Below, one piece after another: positions 1 through 8,139 of a DNA stretch of 64,000 bases. Under the pieces are notes generated by a model that was not told where the DNA came from, did not search any database, and saw only the letters and a program-made list of their open reading frames with translations. Source of the DNA: Sandaracinaceae bacterium (GTDB taxonomy: Bacteria > Myxococcota_A > Polyangia > Polyangiales > Houyiibacteriaceae); the NCBI GenBank assembly GCA_020633075.1, contig JACKEI010000001.1:1364001-1428000 (forward strand). The letters run 5' to 3'. A program made the position numbers and the translations under genes. Position 1 is the stretch's first letter, and each line of letters opens with the position of its first letter.

Positions 1-2
1 TG

Positions 3-764
3 CATGGGCAGACGCTCGCGCTCGACTTCTCGGGGACGGGGCCGGCGCGGCCCAACAACCTCAACGCGCCTCGCGCCGTCACGCGCGCGGCCGTGATGTA
101 CGTGCTGCGCTCCCTGGTGTCGCGCGAGATCCCCCTGAATGCCGGCTGCGTTCGCGCGGTGAAGGTCACGGTGCCGGCTGGGTCGGTCTTGGATCCCCCT
201 GCGGACAGCGCGGTCGCCGGGGGGAACGTAGAGACCTCCCAGCGCGTCGTGGACGTCCTGCTGGGCGCGCTGGGCCGGGTTGCCGCGAGCCAGGGAACCA
301 TGAACAACCTGACCTTCGGAAACGAACGCTTTGGCTACTACGAGACAATCGGCGGCGGCGCGGGCGCGAGCGCGCTGCGGGCAGGCGCGTCCGGGGTGCA
401 CACGCACATGACGAACTCGCGCATCACGGATGCGGAGCTGCTGGAGGTGCGTTACCCGGTGCGCGTCCTGCGCTTTGCGCTGCGCGCGGGGTCTGGGGGC
501 GCCGGCCGTCACCCCGGTGGCGACGGACTGGTGCGCGAGCTCGAGTTCCTGGCGCCGCTCGACGTCAGCCTGCTCTCGGAGCGACGCACCCACGCTCCCT
601 TCGGTCTCGAAGGCGGCGGGTCGGGGGCTCCGGGCGCCAACTTTCTCAACGGCGTGGCCGTGGCGGGTAAGTGCGCCCTGCGTGTCGCGCCCGGCGACGT
701 GCTGCGCATCGAGACGCCCGGCGGCGGGGGCTTCGGTTCCGTAGCGCGCGGAGCTGGCGCATGA
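3..764 (+). CDS. Hydantoinase B / oxoprolinase family protein, C-terminal part
   Basis: The start lies outside the window; the open frame enters at base 3 and about 253 residues are visible. The piece has the look of the C-terminal half of the HyuB family: a PNNLNAPRAVTRAAVMYVLR stretch, then a Gly-rich segment ending in a GGGGFG motif (residues about 240-245), typical of the end of this family. HyuB proteins pair with a HyuA ATPase in ATP-dependent opening of hydantoin or 5-oxoproline rings in the cytoplasm; whether HyuA is upstream or fused cannot be seen. The stop overlaps the next start (ATGA at 761-764), so the two are translationally coupled although no functional link is known. Family call fairly sure; substrate unknown. 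Confidence 0.85.
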   Translation, partial: HGQTLALDFSGTGPARPNNLNAPRAVTRAAVMYVLRSLVSREIPLNAGCVRAVKVTVPAGSVLDPPADSAVAGGNVETSQRVVDVLLGALGRVAASQGTMNNLTFGNERFGYYETIGGGAGASALRAGASGVHTHMTNSRITDAELLEVRYPVRVLRFALRAGSGGAGRHPGGDGLVRELEFLAPLDVSLLSERRTHAPFGLEGGGSGAPGANFLNGVAVAGKCALRVAPGDVLRIETPGGGGFGSVARGAGA

Positions 765-1351
765 ATCTCTGGGGACGGCTGAGGGACATGGTGGTCACCC
801 GCATCCTCGGGCTCGACGACTCGCCTCAGCGCATCGCGCGCGGCGTCTTTCTCGGCTTCGTCGTGGCCATGACCCCGACCTTGGGTCTTCAGATCGTGCT
901 GTACGTCACGCTGGCGGCCATCCTGCGCGTCAACAAGGTGTCGGGCGTCCCGATCCTCTTCATCACCAACCCCGTGACGGCGCTGCCCATGTACGGCTTC
1001 TGTTGGTGGCTGGGGAACGCCGTGCTGCACGGAGGCAGCGGTGGGGCCGGCTGGGAGGAAGTGCGCGCGCGCCTCATGGAGGAGTCGGCCCGCTCCGACA
1101 GTGTCTATGAGCAGCTACTGTCGGCGGACTTCTGGAGCCGCGTGGGGGAGGCCATGGCGCAGCTCGGGGGCGAGCTCTGGCTCGGCTCCCTGATCAGCGG
1201 CGTGGTGCTCGGCGCGCCGGCGTACCTGCTCTCACTGTGGGGGGTGCGCGCGTACCGTCGCCATGGCGATCACGCGCTCAACCCGGAGCCCGACGTCCCC
1301 GAGCCGAACGTGCGCAACGAGCGCAGCACGCCGCCACCGCCCATGGTCTAG
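761..1351 (+). CDS. DUF2062 membrane protein
   Basis: A 196-residue inner-membrane protein. The ATG at 761 overlaps the preceding stop and is preferred over longer in-frame starts, which add an Arg-rich shadow of the upstream gene. Residues 25-75 hold two hydrophobic helices with the DUF2062-like signature (ARGVFLGFVVAMTPTLGLQ, then ITNPVTALPMY), and a third helix lies near 145-165 before a polar tail. DUF2062 proteins have no established biochemical role, though they often lie near lipid or envelope genes. It ends 18 bp from the convergent rsmA gene. Confidence 0.8.
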   Translation: MNLWGRLRDMVVTRILGLDDSPQRIARGVFLGFVVAMTPTLGLQIVLYVTLAAILRVNKVSGVPILFITNPVTALPMYGFCWWLGNAVLHGGSGGAGWEEVRARLMEESARSDSVYEQLLSADFWSRVGEAMAQLGGELWLGSLISGVVLGAPAYLLSLWGVRAYRRHGDHALNPEPDVPEPNVRNERSTPPPPMV

Positions 1352-1369
1352 GCGACAGACTGCCCGCAC

Positions 1370-2209
1370 TCAGCTCGCGGGGAGCTGCTCCGCGAGCACG
1401 GCAAACTCTTCCACCGACAAGGTCTCTCCGCGACGCTGCCCGTCGATGGCGGCTTTGTGGAGCGCGGCGTCCAGAGCCTCGGCGTCTGGAAACAGCGCCC
1501 GCAGCGCGTTGCGCAGGGTCTTGCGGCGCTGGTGGAACGCGGCGCGCACCACCGCCTGCAGCGCGGGCGTCTCCTCGGCGCGCGCGGTCGCTCGTGGGGT
1601 GAGCCGCACCACGGCGCTGTCCACCTTCGGCGCCGGGTGGAAGGCTCCACGCGGCACGTCCAGCACGTGCTCAATCTCGAAGGCGGCGGAGAGGAACACG
1701 GTGGGCACGCCGTAGGGCCGCTCGCCCGGGGCCGCGAGCCAGCGCTCCGCGACCTCGCGCTGGACCATGACGACGACCCGCGCGATGTGCGCGCGCTGCT
1801 CCACGAGGTTGCGGGCGATCATGCCAGTGATCGCGTAGGGCAGGTTGCCGACGACCACCAGCCGCTCCACGCCGCCGCCCGCGAAGGCGGACAAGTCCAC
1901 GCGCCCGGCGTCTCCGTCTTCGACCCGGAAGTTCGTGCGGCTGCCGTGCTCGGCGTGCAGCACGCGCAGCATGTCGGGATCACGCTCGATGCCGATCACC
2001 TCCGCCCCCGACGCCAGCAAGGCGGCCGTCAGGGTGCCGAGGCCCGGGCCGAGCTCCACACAACGCTCCGTGGGCTGCAGCCCGACTGCGCGGGCGATGC
2101 CGCGCACCGTAGGCTCCGAGACGAGGAAGTTCTGGGAGTAGTGGCGCTTGGCGTTGAGGCGGTGGCGGGCGAGGAGGTCGCGGGGATCCTCGAAGACGAA
2201 GTCGGTCAC
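1370..2209 (-). CDS. rsmA: 16S rRNA dimethyladenosine transferase RsmA/KsgA
   Basis: A 279-residue SAM-dependent enzyme that dimethylates two adjacent adenines near the 3' end of 16S rRNA during late 30S assembly. Near the N-terminus is the family opening HYSQNFLVSEPTVRGIARA; motif I reads ELGPGLGTLT and the catalytic motif IV is NLPY, followed by the FHPAPKVDSAVV segment. The GTG start at 2209 overlaps the stop of the upstream DUF58 gene (GTGA), so rsmA is the last gene of the MoxR operon. The same frame stays open far upstream, but that part is a low-complexity shadow of the DUF58 gene. Length is normal for the family. Confidence 0.95.
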   Translation of the reverse strand: MTDFVFEDPRDLLARHRLNAKRHYSQNFLVSEPTVRGIARAVGLQPTERCVELGPGLGTLTAALLASGAEVIGIERDPDMLRVLHAEHGSRTNFRVEDGDAGRVDLSAFAGGGVERLVVVGNLPYAITGMIARNLVEQRAHIARVVVMVQREVAERWLAAPGERPYGVPTVFLSAAFEIEHVLDVPRGAFHPAPKVDSAVVRLTPRATARAEETPALQAVVRAAFHQRRKTLRNALRALFPDAEALDAALHKAAIDGQRRGETLSVEEFAVLAEQLPAS

Positions 2210-3786
2210 GAGGCGAGCCTGCCAGAGGTGTGCGGTTGCGCCAGCGCAGCGACCGCCTCGCTGCCCCGCGCCACCTGGGTCCGCACGCCCAAGTGCCCGA
2301 AGAAGGTGCGCGCCTCGCGGATGTGGCGGGCCTCCATGCGACCGTAGACGGCCGCCTCGAGGGGTGTGTCCACCGGCGTGGTGACCAGCAGGACGGTGAG
2401 CGCGTGCCCGTGCGCGTGCAGCAGCTGCACGGTGCGTCGCAGGGCGTCCGTGTTGACCACGCCGTGGTAGTCGGTGATCAGCGTGATGGAGCGCGGCGCC
2501 CGCTCCCGCGACGCGGCCAGCTGGAGCGCCTCGGCCAGCGCCGCCCCCTTGCGGCCGTAGTCCGGGTCCGGTCGATGCGGGATGTGCAGCCCGCGGCTCC
2601 GGCAGAACGCGCGCAGCGTGCGGGCCTCGGGCGTGTCGGCGTGCACGTTCTGATCGAAGGCCTCGCGGTCCAGCGAGGCGTGGACATGTCGCACCAGCGA
2701 GCGGTAGCGCCCCGACTTGCCGGGCGAGAAGTCGAGCCCGTCCTGGTGCCGGATGTAGCGCGCCACCAGGGCGCCCACCTGGTCGTCGTCGAGCGCGGTC
2801 AGGTCGGCGTCCACGACCTCCGTGGCTGCCAGCATCGCGTCGTAGAGCTTGGGGAGCTGAGTGGCCCCCTCGCCGACCGGCACGTGGGCGATGGGCCGCT
2901 CGTCCGCGAGCACGAGCCCCACGCGGTCCCCGTCTCGCAGCGCCCGCAGCGCCAGCGCGGCGCACGCGTCGATGGCGTGGTCCAGCTTGCGCGTGCCCGG
3001 CTCCCCGCCTCGCATGGTGCCGCTGACGTCCAGCACGACCACGTGCGCCTCCTGGACCTCTTGCTCCACCTCCTTGATGAGCAGGCGCCCGCTGCGGGCG
3101 CTGGCCTTCCACGCGATGGACTTGAACGAGTCTCCGGGCTGAAGCTGCCGCAGCTCGTGGAAGTCGGTGCCACCACCGCGGCGGCGCAGCGCCGTGCGCC
3201 CGGCTCGGCTGGCGGCGTAGCCGGTGCGAGGGTGGCTGCGTCGCGCCAGCGCCGCCGCGCGCGGCAGCACGCGCACCACGAGCGGGTTGGGGAAGTAGAG
3301 GGGCATGCTGAAGAGGCCCAAGGGGCCGCGCAGGGACACCGCCAGGCCGTGCAGCACGACCCGCCCGACGGCCTTGGCGCTCAGGCGGCACGTGAACTCG
3401 GTGCGCGAGCTCGGCGACACCAGCAGGTCGCTCGCGGGCACCGGCAGGAGCTCGACGCCGTCTGCCGCGAGGGGCCGTACGTCGGTCAGCGCGAGCGCGT
3501 CTGCGCCGCGGTGCCGGACGTAGCAGCGCACCTGGAAGGGGGCACCGGGCACGATGGTGCCGCTGCTGCCGCCCGTGGCGCGGTCCAGCCACCACGCGAA
3601 CTCCAGCCGTTGCCGCCGGACGCGACGACCGAGTGGCACCGTCCAGGCGGCGAGCGTGGCGAGGGTAAGGAGAGTGACGGACGCGAGCGTCACGGCCGCA
3701 GCGGACGAGAACACGAAGCCCAGCGCCAAGAAGCTCACGGCCGTGGCGAACAGCAAGCGAGCTTCACGCGACGGGACCGGGAGCAT
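2206..3786 (-). CDS. DUF58 domain protein (MoxR partner)
   Basis: A 526-residue protein with two N-terminal hydrophobic helices (residues about 9-50), a beta-rich middle, and a DUF58 / von Willebrand A-like region. The DUF58 hallmark GDSFKSIAWKASARSGRLL is near residue 230, followed by a MIDAS-like DVSGTMRGG around 255 that could bind a divalent metal. It follows the MoxR gene with 1 bp between and overlaps rsmA by 4 bp. DUF58 proteins almost always accompany MoxR AAA+ ATPases and are thought to be membrane-bound substrates or adaptors for metal-dependent protein maturation. The family call is firm; the target of this pair is unknown. Confidence 0.85.
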   Translation of the reverse strand: MLPVPSREARLLFATAVSFLALGFVFSSAAAVTLASVTLLTLATLAAWTVPLGRRVRRQRLEFAWWLDRATGGSSGTIVPGAPFQVRCYVRHRGADALALTDVRPLAADGVELLPVPASDLLVSPSSRTEFTCRLSAKAVGRVVLHGLAVSLRGPLGLFSMPLYFPNPLVVRVLPRAAALARRSHPRTGYAASRAGRTALRRRGGGTDFHELRQLQPGDSFKSIAWKASARSGRLLIKEVEQEVQEAHVVVLDVSGTMRGGEPGTRKLDHAIDACAALALRALRDGDRVGLVLADERPIAHVPVGEGATQLPKLYDAMLAATEVVDADLTALDDDQVGALVARYIRHQDGLDFSPGKSGRYRSLVRHVHASLDREAFDQNVHADTPEARTLRAFCRSRGLHIPHRPDPDYGRKGAALAEALQLAASRERAPRSITLITDYHGVVNTDALRRTVQLLHAHGHALTVLLVTTPVDTPLEAAVYGRMEARHIREARTFFGHLGVRTQVARGSEAVAALAQPHTSGRLAS

Positions 3787-3787
3787 G

Positions 3788-4780
3788 TCAGTCCCGCCGC
3801 AACGCCACGCGCGAGAGGGTCTGGGTCAGGATGTCCTCGGCCGTCGCGCCGTCCATCTCGGCCTCCGGGGTCAGCACGAGGCGATGCGCCAGCACCGGCC
3901 CGCAGAGCTGCTTGATGTCGTCCGGCAGCACGTAGTCGCGCGCATCCAGGAGCGCCTTGGCGCGCGCGGCGTTCACCAGCGCGAGGGCCGCGCGCGGGCT
4001 GACGCCCAGCAAGAGGCGCCCATGGGAGCGCGTCGCGCGGGCGAGGCGCACCACGTACTCGAGCACCTCGTCTTCCACGTGGACGCGCTCCACGAGGGCC
4101 TGCAGCGAGAGGATCGCGGCGGGCGTGAGGACGGCGGAGGGCATCTCGGGGGCGCGCGCGAAGCGCCGCAAGACGCCCAGCTCGGCCTCTTCCGTGGGGT
4201 ACCCGAGCACGATGCGCACCAGGAAGCGGTCGATCTGCGCCTCGGGCAGCGGGTAGGTGCCCCCCTGCTCCACGGGGTTCTGCGTGGCGAGCACCAGGAA
4301 CGGGGCTGGCAGCGCGCGCGTCTCGCCCTCCACGGTGACCTGGCTCTCCTGCATGGCCTCGAGCAGGGCGCTCTGGGTCTTGGCGGGCGCTCGGTTGATC
4401 TCGTCCCCCAGCACCACGTTCGCGAAGATGGGCCCGGTGCGCAGCTCGAAGGTCCCGTTGCGGGGGTCCAGCACGTAGGTGCCCGTGATGTCGGCCGGGA
4501 GCAGGTCGGGCGTGAACTGGATGCGGCGGTAACCGCAGCCGAGCGTGGACGCGAAGGCCTTCACCAGGGTGGTCTTGGCCACGCCGGGTACGCCCTCCAG
4601 CAGCACATGGCCGCGGGCCAAGAGGGCGACCAGCAGCAGCTCGGGCACAGCGTGCGGGCCTACGTAGACCGACTGGACCGCCTCCACCACCTGGCGCGCT
4701 TGCTCGGCGGCGTGCTTCAGGAGGTCGGCGGGGATGGCCGCCGAGTCGGCTTGTCCAAGCGCTTGAGCGGGGTGGGTCAC
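3788..4780 (-). CDS. MoxR-family AAA+ ATPase
   Basis: A 330-residue cytoplasmic chaperone-like ATPase. It has Walker A (GVPGVAKTTL), the MoxR Walker B region (LGDEINRAPAKTQSALLEAM), sensor 1 (LATQNPVEQGGTYPLPEAQ) and an AAA lid. MoxR proteins use ATP to remodel partners carrying von Willebrand A domains, here most likely the adjacent DUF58 protein. The GTG at 4780 is chosen because an AGGA stands just upstream and it starts 8 bp after the preceding gene; an in-frame start at 4825 would add an Arg/Pro-rich leader and overlap that gene. Part of the DUF4350-MoxR-DUF58-rsmA operon. Confidence 0.92.
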   Translation of the reverse strand: MTHPAQALGQADSAAIPADLLKHAAEQARQVVEAVQSVYVGPHAVPELLLVALLARGHVLLEGVPGVAKTTLVKAFASTLGCGYRRIQFTPDLLPADITGTYVLDPRNGTFELRTGPIFANVVLGDEINRAPAKTQSALLEAMQESQVTVEGETRALPAPFLVLATQNPVEQGGTYPLPEAQIDRFLVRIVLGYPTEEAELGVLRRFARAPEMPSAVLTPAAILSLQALVERVHVEDEVLEYVVRLARATRSHGRLLLGVSPRAALALVNAARAKALLDARDYVLPDDIKQLCGPVLAHRLVLTPEAEMDGATAEDILTQTLSRVALRRD

Positions 4781-4787
4781 GAGTGTC

Positions 4788-6122
4788 CTACGGCGAGGTC
4801 GGGGAAGGGGTCTGCGACGGGGCACCTGCTGCGGTACCCGGCTCGGGCAGGGCGGCCAGCACCGCCTCGCCGCGTTCTACCATGGAAGCCAGCTCCGCTC
4901 GCCGTACTCGTGGTGTGCGGCCACGCACGTCTACCTGCGTCCAGAGCCGCTCCAGACGTGCGAGGGTGGACCCGCCCGCGCGCCCGACCGAGGGCGGCAG
5001 CCGAGCTGCGTCGAGCGCACGCGCCACGTGCGCGGCGTCCGTGTCGGGGTGGAGCCGCAGCCGGCGGCGCAGCTCCGCCAGCAGCTCGAAGCGGTAGGCG
5101 AGGGCCGCCGAGAGGGTGTCGCCGTCGATCCGCAGGCGCGCCAGTCGCCCGCCCGTCCCGCCGCTTCCACGTGGGTCGACCGGCAGAAAGATGCTCTGTT
5201 GATACGGCGACGCGGAGGGGAGCGCAGAGGCCGCGAAGAGCAGGAGGATGGCGGCGATGGCCACGGCGAGCATGCGCACCATGAAGCCCGGGAGGTCCAG
5301 AGAGGCGGCGCGCTCCAGGGCGAGCCGCGTGCGCTCGAGCGGGCGGTCCGCGTTCAGCGTGCCGAAGCGACCGTGCAGGGTGGCACCCGGCAGCAGCAGG
5401 AAGATGCGTCCGGAGCCGCCTTGTGAAGTTATGTACTGCAGTAAATTCAACGCGAAACGCTTGTTTCCTCGAAACTGCATCATGTTGTTGATCAGCACGC
5501 TGGGGTCGCCGAGCACCACGAGACGGCCCGACCCGACGGCGCCGGCAAGCACCACGGCCTGACCGGGGTCGCCCACGGAGAAGACCGGCACGAGCTCCGG
5601 ATGAGACAGGCCGGTGGGGTGGTTGGTGACCAGGGCGCTTACGCCCGCGGTGATCGGATGGGCGCCGCGTGGGGCAGCGATGGGCAGGTTGGGGTTGCCG
5701 CGCAGACCCTCGGCGTGGATGGCGGCGCGTTGGATCCCGAAGGTGCGCAGGAACTCGTCGGCGGCGCCGAAGTCGTCCGCGACAACCACGCGGCCGCCTT
5801 CCGCCATGAAGCCGCCGAGGCTCATCGGGAGTGGCTCACTCGGGAACAGGACGATGAGGGCGTCCGTGGCCCGCAGCGATCCGAGGTCGAGATCCGTGGG
5901 GGTCTCGAGGGCGATGTGGTGCTCACTGGCCAGACGCAGCAGCTCACCGAGGCCGTCCCACTCGCTGCTGTCCGGGGCGTAGGGCGCCTGCGCGACGGCT
6001 CCCGCGACTCCGACGCAGAGCGTCAGGAGCCCCGTGAGCGCGGCGCTCGCGAGGCGCGACGCAGCGCGGTGGGCCGGCTGCGGGCGAGCGACATACACGG
6101 ACGCGACGGGGCGGGTGGGCAT
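4788..6122 (-). CDS. DUF4350 domain protein, membrane anchored
   Basis: A 444-residue exported protein, first gene of the MoxR operon. The start at 6122 precedes a signal peptide (charged residues, then SAALTGLLTLCVGVAGAVAQA). The mature part resembles DUF4350: a GATase-like fold around ATDALIVLFPSEPLP and AEGGRVVVADDFGAADEFL, then GSGRLVVLGDPSVLINNMMQ. A transmembrane helix near residues 285-305 is followed by a cytoplasmic Arg-rich helical part and a Pro/Ser-rich end. DUF4350 genes are usual neighbours of MoxR and DUF58. Biochemical role unknown. Confidence 0.78.
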   Translation of the reverse strand: MPTRPVASVYVARPQPAHRAASRLASAALTGLLTLCVGVAGAVAQAPYAPDSSEWDGLGELLRLASEHHIALETPTDLDLGSLRATDALIVLFPSEPLPMSLGGFMAEGGRVVVADDFGAADEFLRTFGIQRAAIHAEGLRGNPNLPIAAPRGAHPITAGVSALVTNHPTGLSHPELVPVFSVGDPGQAVVLAGAVGSGRLVVLGDPSVLINNMMQFRGNKRFALNLLQYITSQGGSGRIFLLLPGATLHGRFGTLNADRPLERTRLALERAASLDLPGFMVRMLAVAIAAILLLFAASALPSASPYQQSIFLPVDPRGSGGTGGRLARLRIDGDTLSAALAYRFELLAELRRRLRLHPDTDAAHVARALDAARLPPSVGRAGGSTLARLERLWTQVDVRGRTPRVRRAELASMVERGEAVLAALPEPGTAAGAPSQTPSPTSP

Positions 6123-6160
6123 CAGATCAAACGAACCTACAACAAGGACACCGGGCACCG

Positions 6161-6172
6161 CGAAACGTTTCG
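6161..6172. repeat. Perfect 12-bp palindrome, possible operator
   Basis: The bases CGAAACGTTTCG are a perfect palindrome 39 bp upstream of the DUF4350 start, in the gap before the divergent small gene. Its size and place fit a dimeric repressor or activator site for the MoxR operon, but no regulator is identified. Confidence 0.4.
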
Positions 6173-6195
6173 GGCTGCGGGTCGTCTAACAGTCA

Positions 6196-6215
6196 GGACC
6201 CCACGGCCGGGGTCC
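6196..6215. repeat. GC-rich inverted repeat, terminator-like or operator
   Basis: GGACCCC at 6196-6202 pairs perfectly with GGGGTCC at 6209-6215 around a 6-nt loop. Neither side has a clear T-tract. It may end leftward transcripts from the SDR and small-gene region, sit in the leader of the MoxR operon, or bind a protein. Confidence 0.4.
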
Positions 6216-6252
6216 CCAACACCTGGCTCCAAACAAAAACACAGTGTGAATG

Positions 6253-6282
6253 TTGTCCCCCCCCGAGCGCGCTTGGTATAGT
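6253..6282 (+). promoter_or_regulatory. Sigma70-like promoter for the 59-residue protein
   Basis: TTGTCC (6253-6258) and TATAGT (6277-6282) are separated by 18 bp. Transcription would begin near 6289, downstream of the ATG at 6250, so the coding start is more likely the GTG at 6304. A small CACAGTGTG inverted repeat (6240-6248) lies just upstream of the -35 box. Confidence 0.55.
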
Positions 6283-6303
6283 GGGCAACGAACGAACAAC
6301 AAC

Positions 6304-6483
6304 GTGCTACCTCCGTTCATCATCGACCAAATCAGGCAGCGAGAAGAGCGAGAACGGTCCATCCGTGACCAGCCCGCTCTCCAGCTGCCCATGCCTCCGA
6401 AGCGGCCACCCCTGCCGCACACGGAGGAAGATGGTCGTGACCCCGACGCTCCCGAGCGCGGCGTCGTCATCATCGACCTGTAG
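6304..6483 (+). CDS. Small acidic/proline-rich protein of unknown function (59 aa)
   Basis: A 59-residue protein starting VLPPFIIDQIRQREERER, with a Pro-rich middle (QLPMPPKRPPLP) and a hydrophobic C-terminus (GVVIIDL). The hydrophobic-then-charged opening looks like an amphipathic helix; the ends look conserved and the middle like a flexible linker. The GTG start is chosen because the best promoter lies at 6253-6282, which excludes the in-frame ATG at 6250. No Shine-Dalgarno is visible and the leader would be only about 15 nt. No function is recognised. It sits alone between divergent and convergent neighbours. Confidence 0.6.
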   Translation: MLPPFIIDQIRQREERERSIRDQPALQLPMPPKRPPLPHTEEDGRDPDAPERGVVIIDL

Positions 6484-6516
6484 GGGTCGGCGGTGCCTCG
6501 AGCCGCGAGGTGAGCG

Positions 6517-7362
6517 TCAGCGCGTAGCGTCGTCCCAGCGCGCAGCGATGACGTCGAGGTCCAGGGGCTCGTCTCCCTCCCCGAAGTAGCCGTCGGTCTC
6601 GCTGGCCTGGTGCGCGAAGAAGCGTGACCCCGCGACCCCCAGGATCGCGCCTGAGACATTCGCGGCGCGGTCGGACAGCAGGTGCGCGACCAGGGGCGCG
6701 ACGTGCTCCGGGGTCAGCTTGGCCCGGCCCGACTGGAAGAGCGGGAGTTCGGCGGTCTGCCGTGTGAGCGCGGTGGGAACCACGGCGTTGACGCGCACCT
6801 TGTCCGGCCGCAGCTCGAGCGCAGCGGTCCGAACGAACCCCAGCAGCGCGCCCTGGGCCATCGCGGCCGCGAGGTCACGGCGCTGCCCCTGCAGCCCAGC
6901 GGTCCCGGCCATCACCACGACGCTGCCTCCGCCGGCGCGCTGCATGGCCGGGTGCGCGGCCCGTGTGAGGGCCAGCGGCGCCTCGGCACCTACCGCGAAG
7001 GCCTTCGCGCGTTGCGCCGCCGTGGTGCGCGCAAAGCGGGCACGCTCGACCACGCCCGCGCATGACACCAGGCCGTCCAGTCGGCCGAGCCGCGTGACGG
7101 CCAGCGACACCAGCGCGTCGGCCGCGCCGTCCTCGGTCACGTCCGTCGCGTCTGCCACGACGTCGGCGCCGTCTCTTTGCAGCTCGCGGGCCACGGCCTC
7201 CACGAGGGTGGGATCGGCGCCGTGGCCAGCTTCGTCGCAGCCCAGGTCGTTGAGGAGCAGGCGCACCCCTTGCCCAGCAAGGAGCCGCGCGCACGCCAGC
7301 CCGATGCCGCGGGCGGCGCCGGTGACGAGGACGACTTGGTCGGAAAGGGCAGGCACGCGCAC
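6517..7362 (-). CDS. SDR-family protein lacking catalytic residues
   Basis: A 281-residue short-chain dehydrogenase/reductase fold. The nucleotide-binding TGAARGIGLA motif is intact, and LNDLG plus an insertion-like stretch resemble the 3-hydroxyacyl-CoA dehydrogenase part of multifunctional beta-oxidation enzymes. The active site is not conserved: where the family has a catalytic Ser, then Tyr-x3-Lys, this protein reads VVMAGTAGLQG and then RRDLAAAMAQGALLG, placing Gly, Ala and Gln at those sites. It is therefore probably not a normal oxidoreductase; it may bind NAD(P) or CoA ligands or act as a partner subunit. Start at 7362 (ATG). Confidence 0.75.
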   Translation of the reverse strand: MRVPALSDQVVLVTGAARGIGLACARLLAGQGVRLLLNDLGCDEAGHGADPTLVEAVARELQRDGADVVADATDVTEDGAADALVSLAVTRLGRLDGLVSCAGVVERARFARTTAAQRAKAFAVGAEAPLALTRAAHPAMQRAGGGSVVVMAGTAGLQGQRRDLAAAMAQGALLGFVRTAALELRPDKVRVNAVVPTALTRQTAELPLFQSGRAKLTPEHVAPLVAHLLSDRAANVSGAILGVAGSRFFAHQASETDGYFGEGDEPLDLDVIAARWDDATR

Positions 7363-7463
7363 GGGTGTATCGCACCCGCGTCAGCCGCGCATCTGGGAAT
7401 GCCGCCACGCTCTCTCCTCGTTGCCGCCGCGTGCCCGCCACATCCCGCCGTCATCCTCTGGGG

Positions 7464-8108
7464 ATGCTCCTTCACCGCGTCCTCCCGCTTGCGCTGTTCA
7501 GCGCGCTGGCCGTCGCTCTCTTGGGCGCGCGGGCCGCCTATACCGGCGAGCTCGCGTTCCTGGTCTTCGGCTGGAACCTCTTCCTCGCCTGGGTCCCGCT
7601 GGGCCTGGCGCTCTGGTTGGAGCGGGTCCAGCGCCCGTTGCCAGCGGCGCTGCTCGGCCTGGCCTGGCTGGCCTTCTTCCCAAACGCTCCCTACTTGCTC
7701 ACGGATTTCGTGCACCTACGCCATCGGCCGCCCGTGCCCCTTTGGTACGACATCGCCTTCTTCGCGTCGCTCGCCATGGCGGGACTGTTCGTGGGGCTCG
7801 CGTCGCTCGAGATCGTGCACAGGCAGCTGCGCGCCCGACTGCGAGCGTCGTCGGCCTGGTCGGCGCTGGTGATCATCTCGGCCCTCAGTGGCTACGCGAT
7901 CTACCTCGGGCGCTTCCTGCGCTGGAACAGCTGGGACCTCGTGACCCGCCCGCGCGGCGTGTTGGCGAGCGTGGCGGAGGACGTGGTGCAGCTGCGACCG
8001 TGGGGTGTGAGCGTGGTCTTTGGCGCGATGATCTTCGCGAGCTACGTGGCCTACTGGGGTCGCGGAGGCCACGCGCCGCGGGAGCTCGCGGCGGACCCCT
8101 CTTCTTGA
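7464..8108 (+). CDS. DUF1361 membrane protein
   Basis: A 214-residue integral membrane protein with about six hydrophobic helices. The DUF1361 core FFPNAPYLLTDFVHLRHRP is near residue 75 and is followed by PLWYD; a later SGYAIYLGRFLRWNSWD segment also fits. The ATG at 7464 is preferred because residues before it, in the longer open frame, are Arg-rich and lack hydrophobic character. Function of the family is unknown. Divergent from the SDR gene. Confidence 0.75.
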   Translation: MLLHRVLPLALFSALAVALLGARAAYTGELAFLVFGWNLFLAWVPLGLALWLERVQRPLPAALLGLAWLAFFPNAPYLLTDFVHLRHRPPVPLWYDIAFFASLAMAGLFVGLASLEIVHRQLRARLRASSAWSALVIISALSGYAIYLGRFLRWNSWDLVTRPRGVLASVAEDVVQLRPWGVSVVFGAMIFASYVAYWGRGGHAPRELAADPSS

Positions 8109-8139
8109 TGCGGGCGCCCCCCCGGAGTACATCGCCTCG

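Noticed and set aside
671..760. N-terminal extension of the DUF2062 gene
   Set aside because: Arg-rich, lies inside the hydantoinase B frame; the ATG at 761 forms a standard ATGA overlap.
2210..3595. Long open frame upstream of rsmA on the minus strand
   Set aside because: Low-complexity Ala/Arg/Gly text, an out-of-frame shadow of the DUF58 gene; RsmA homology starts at 2209.
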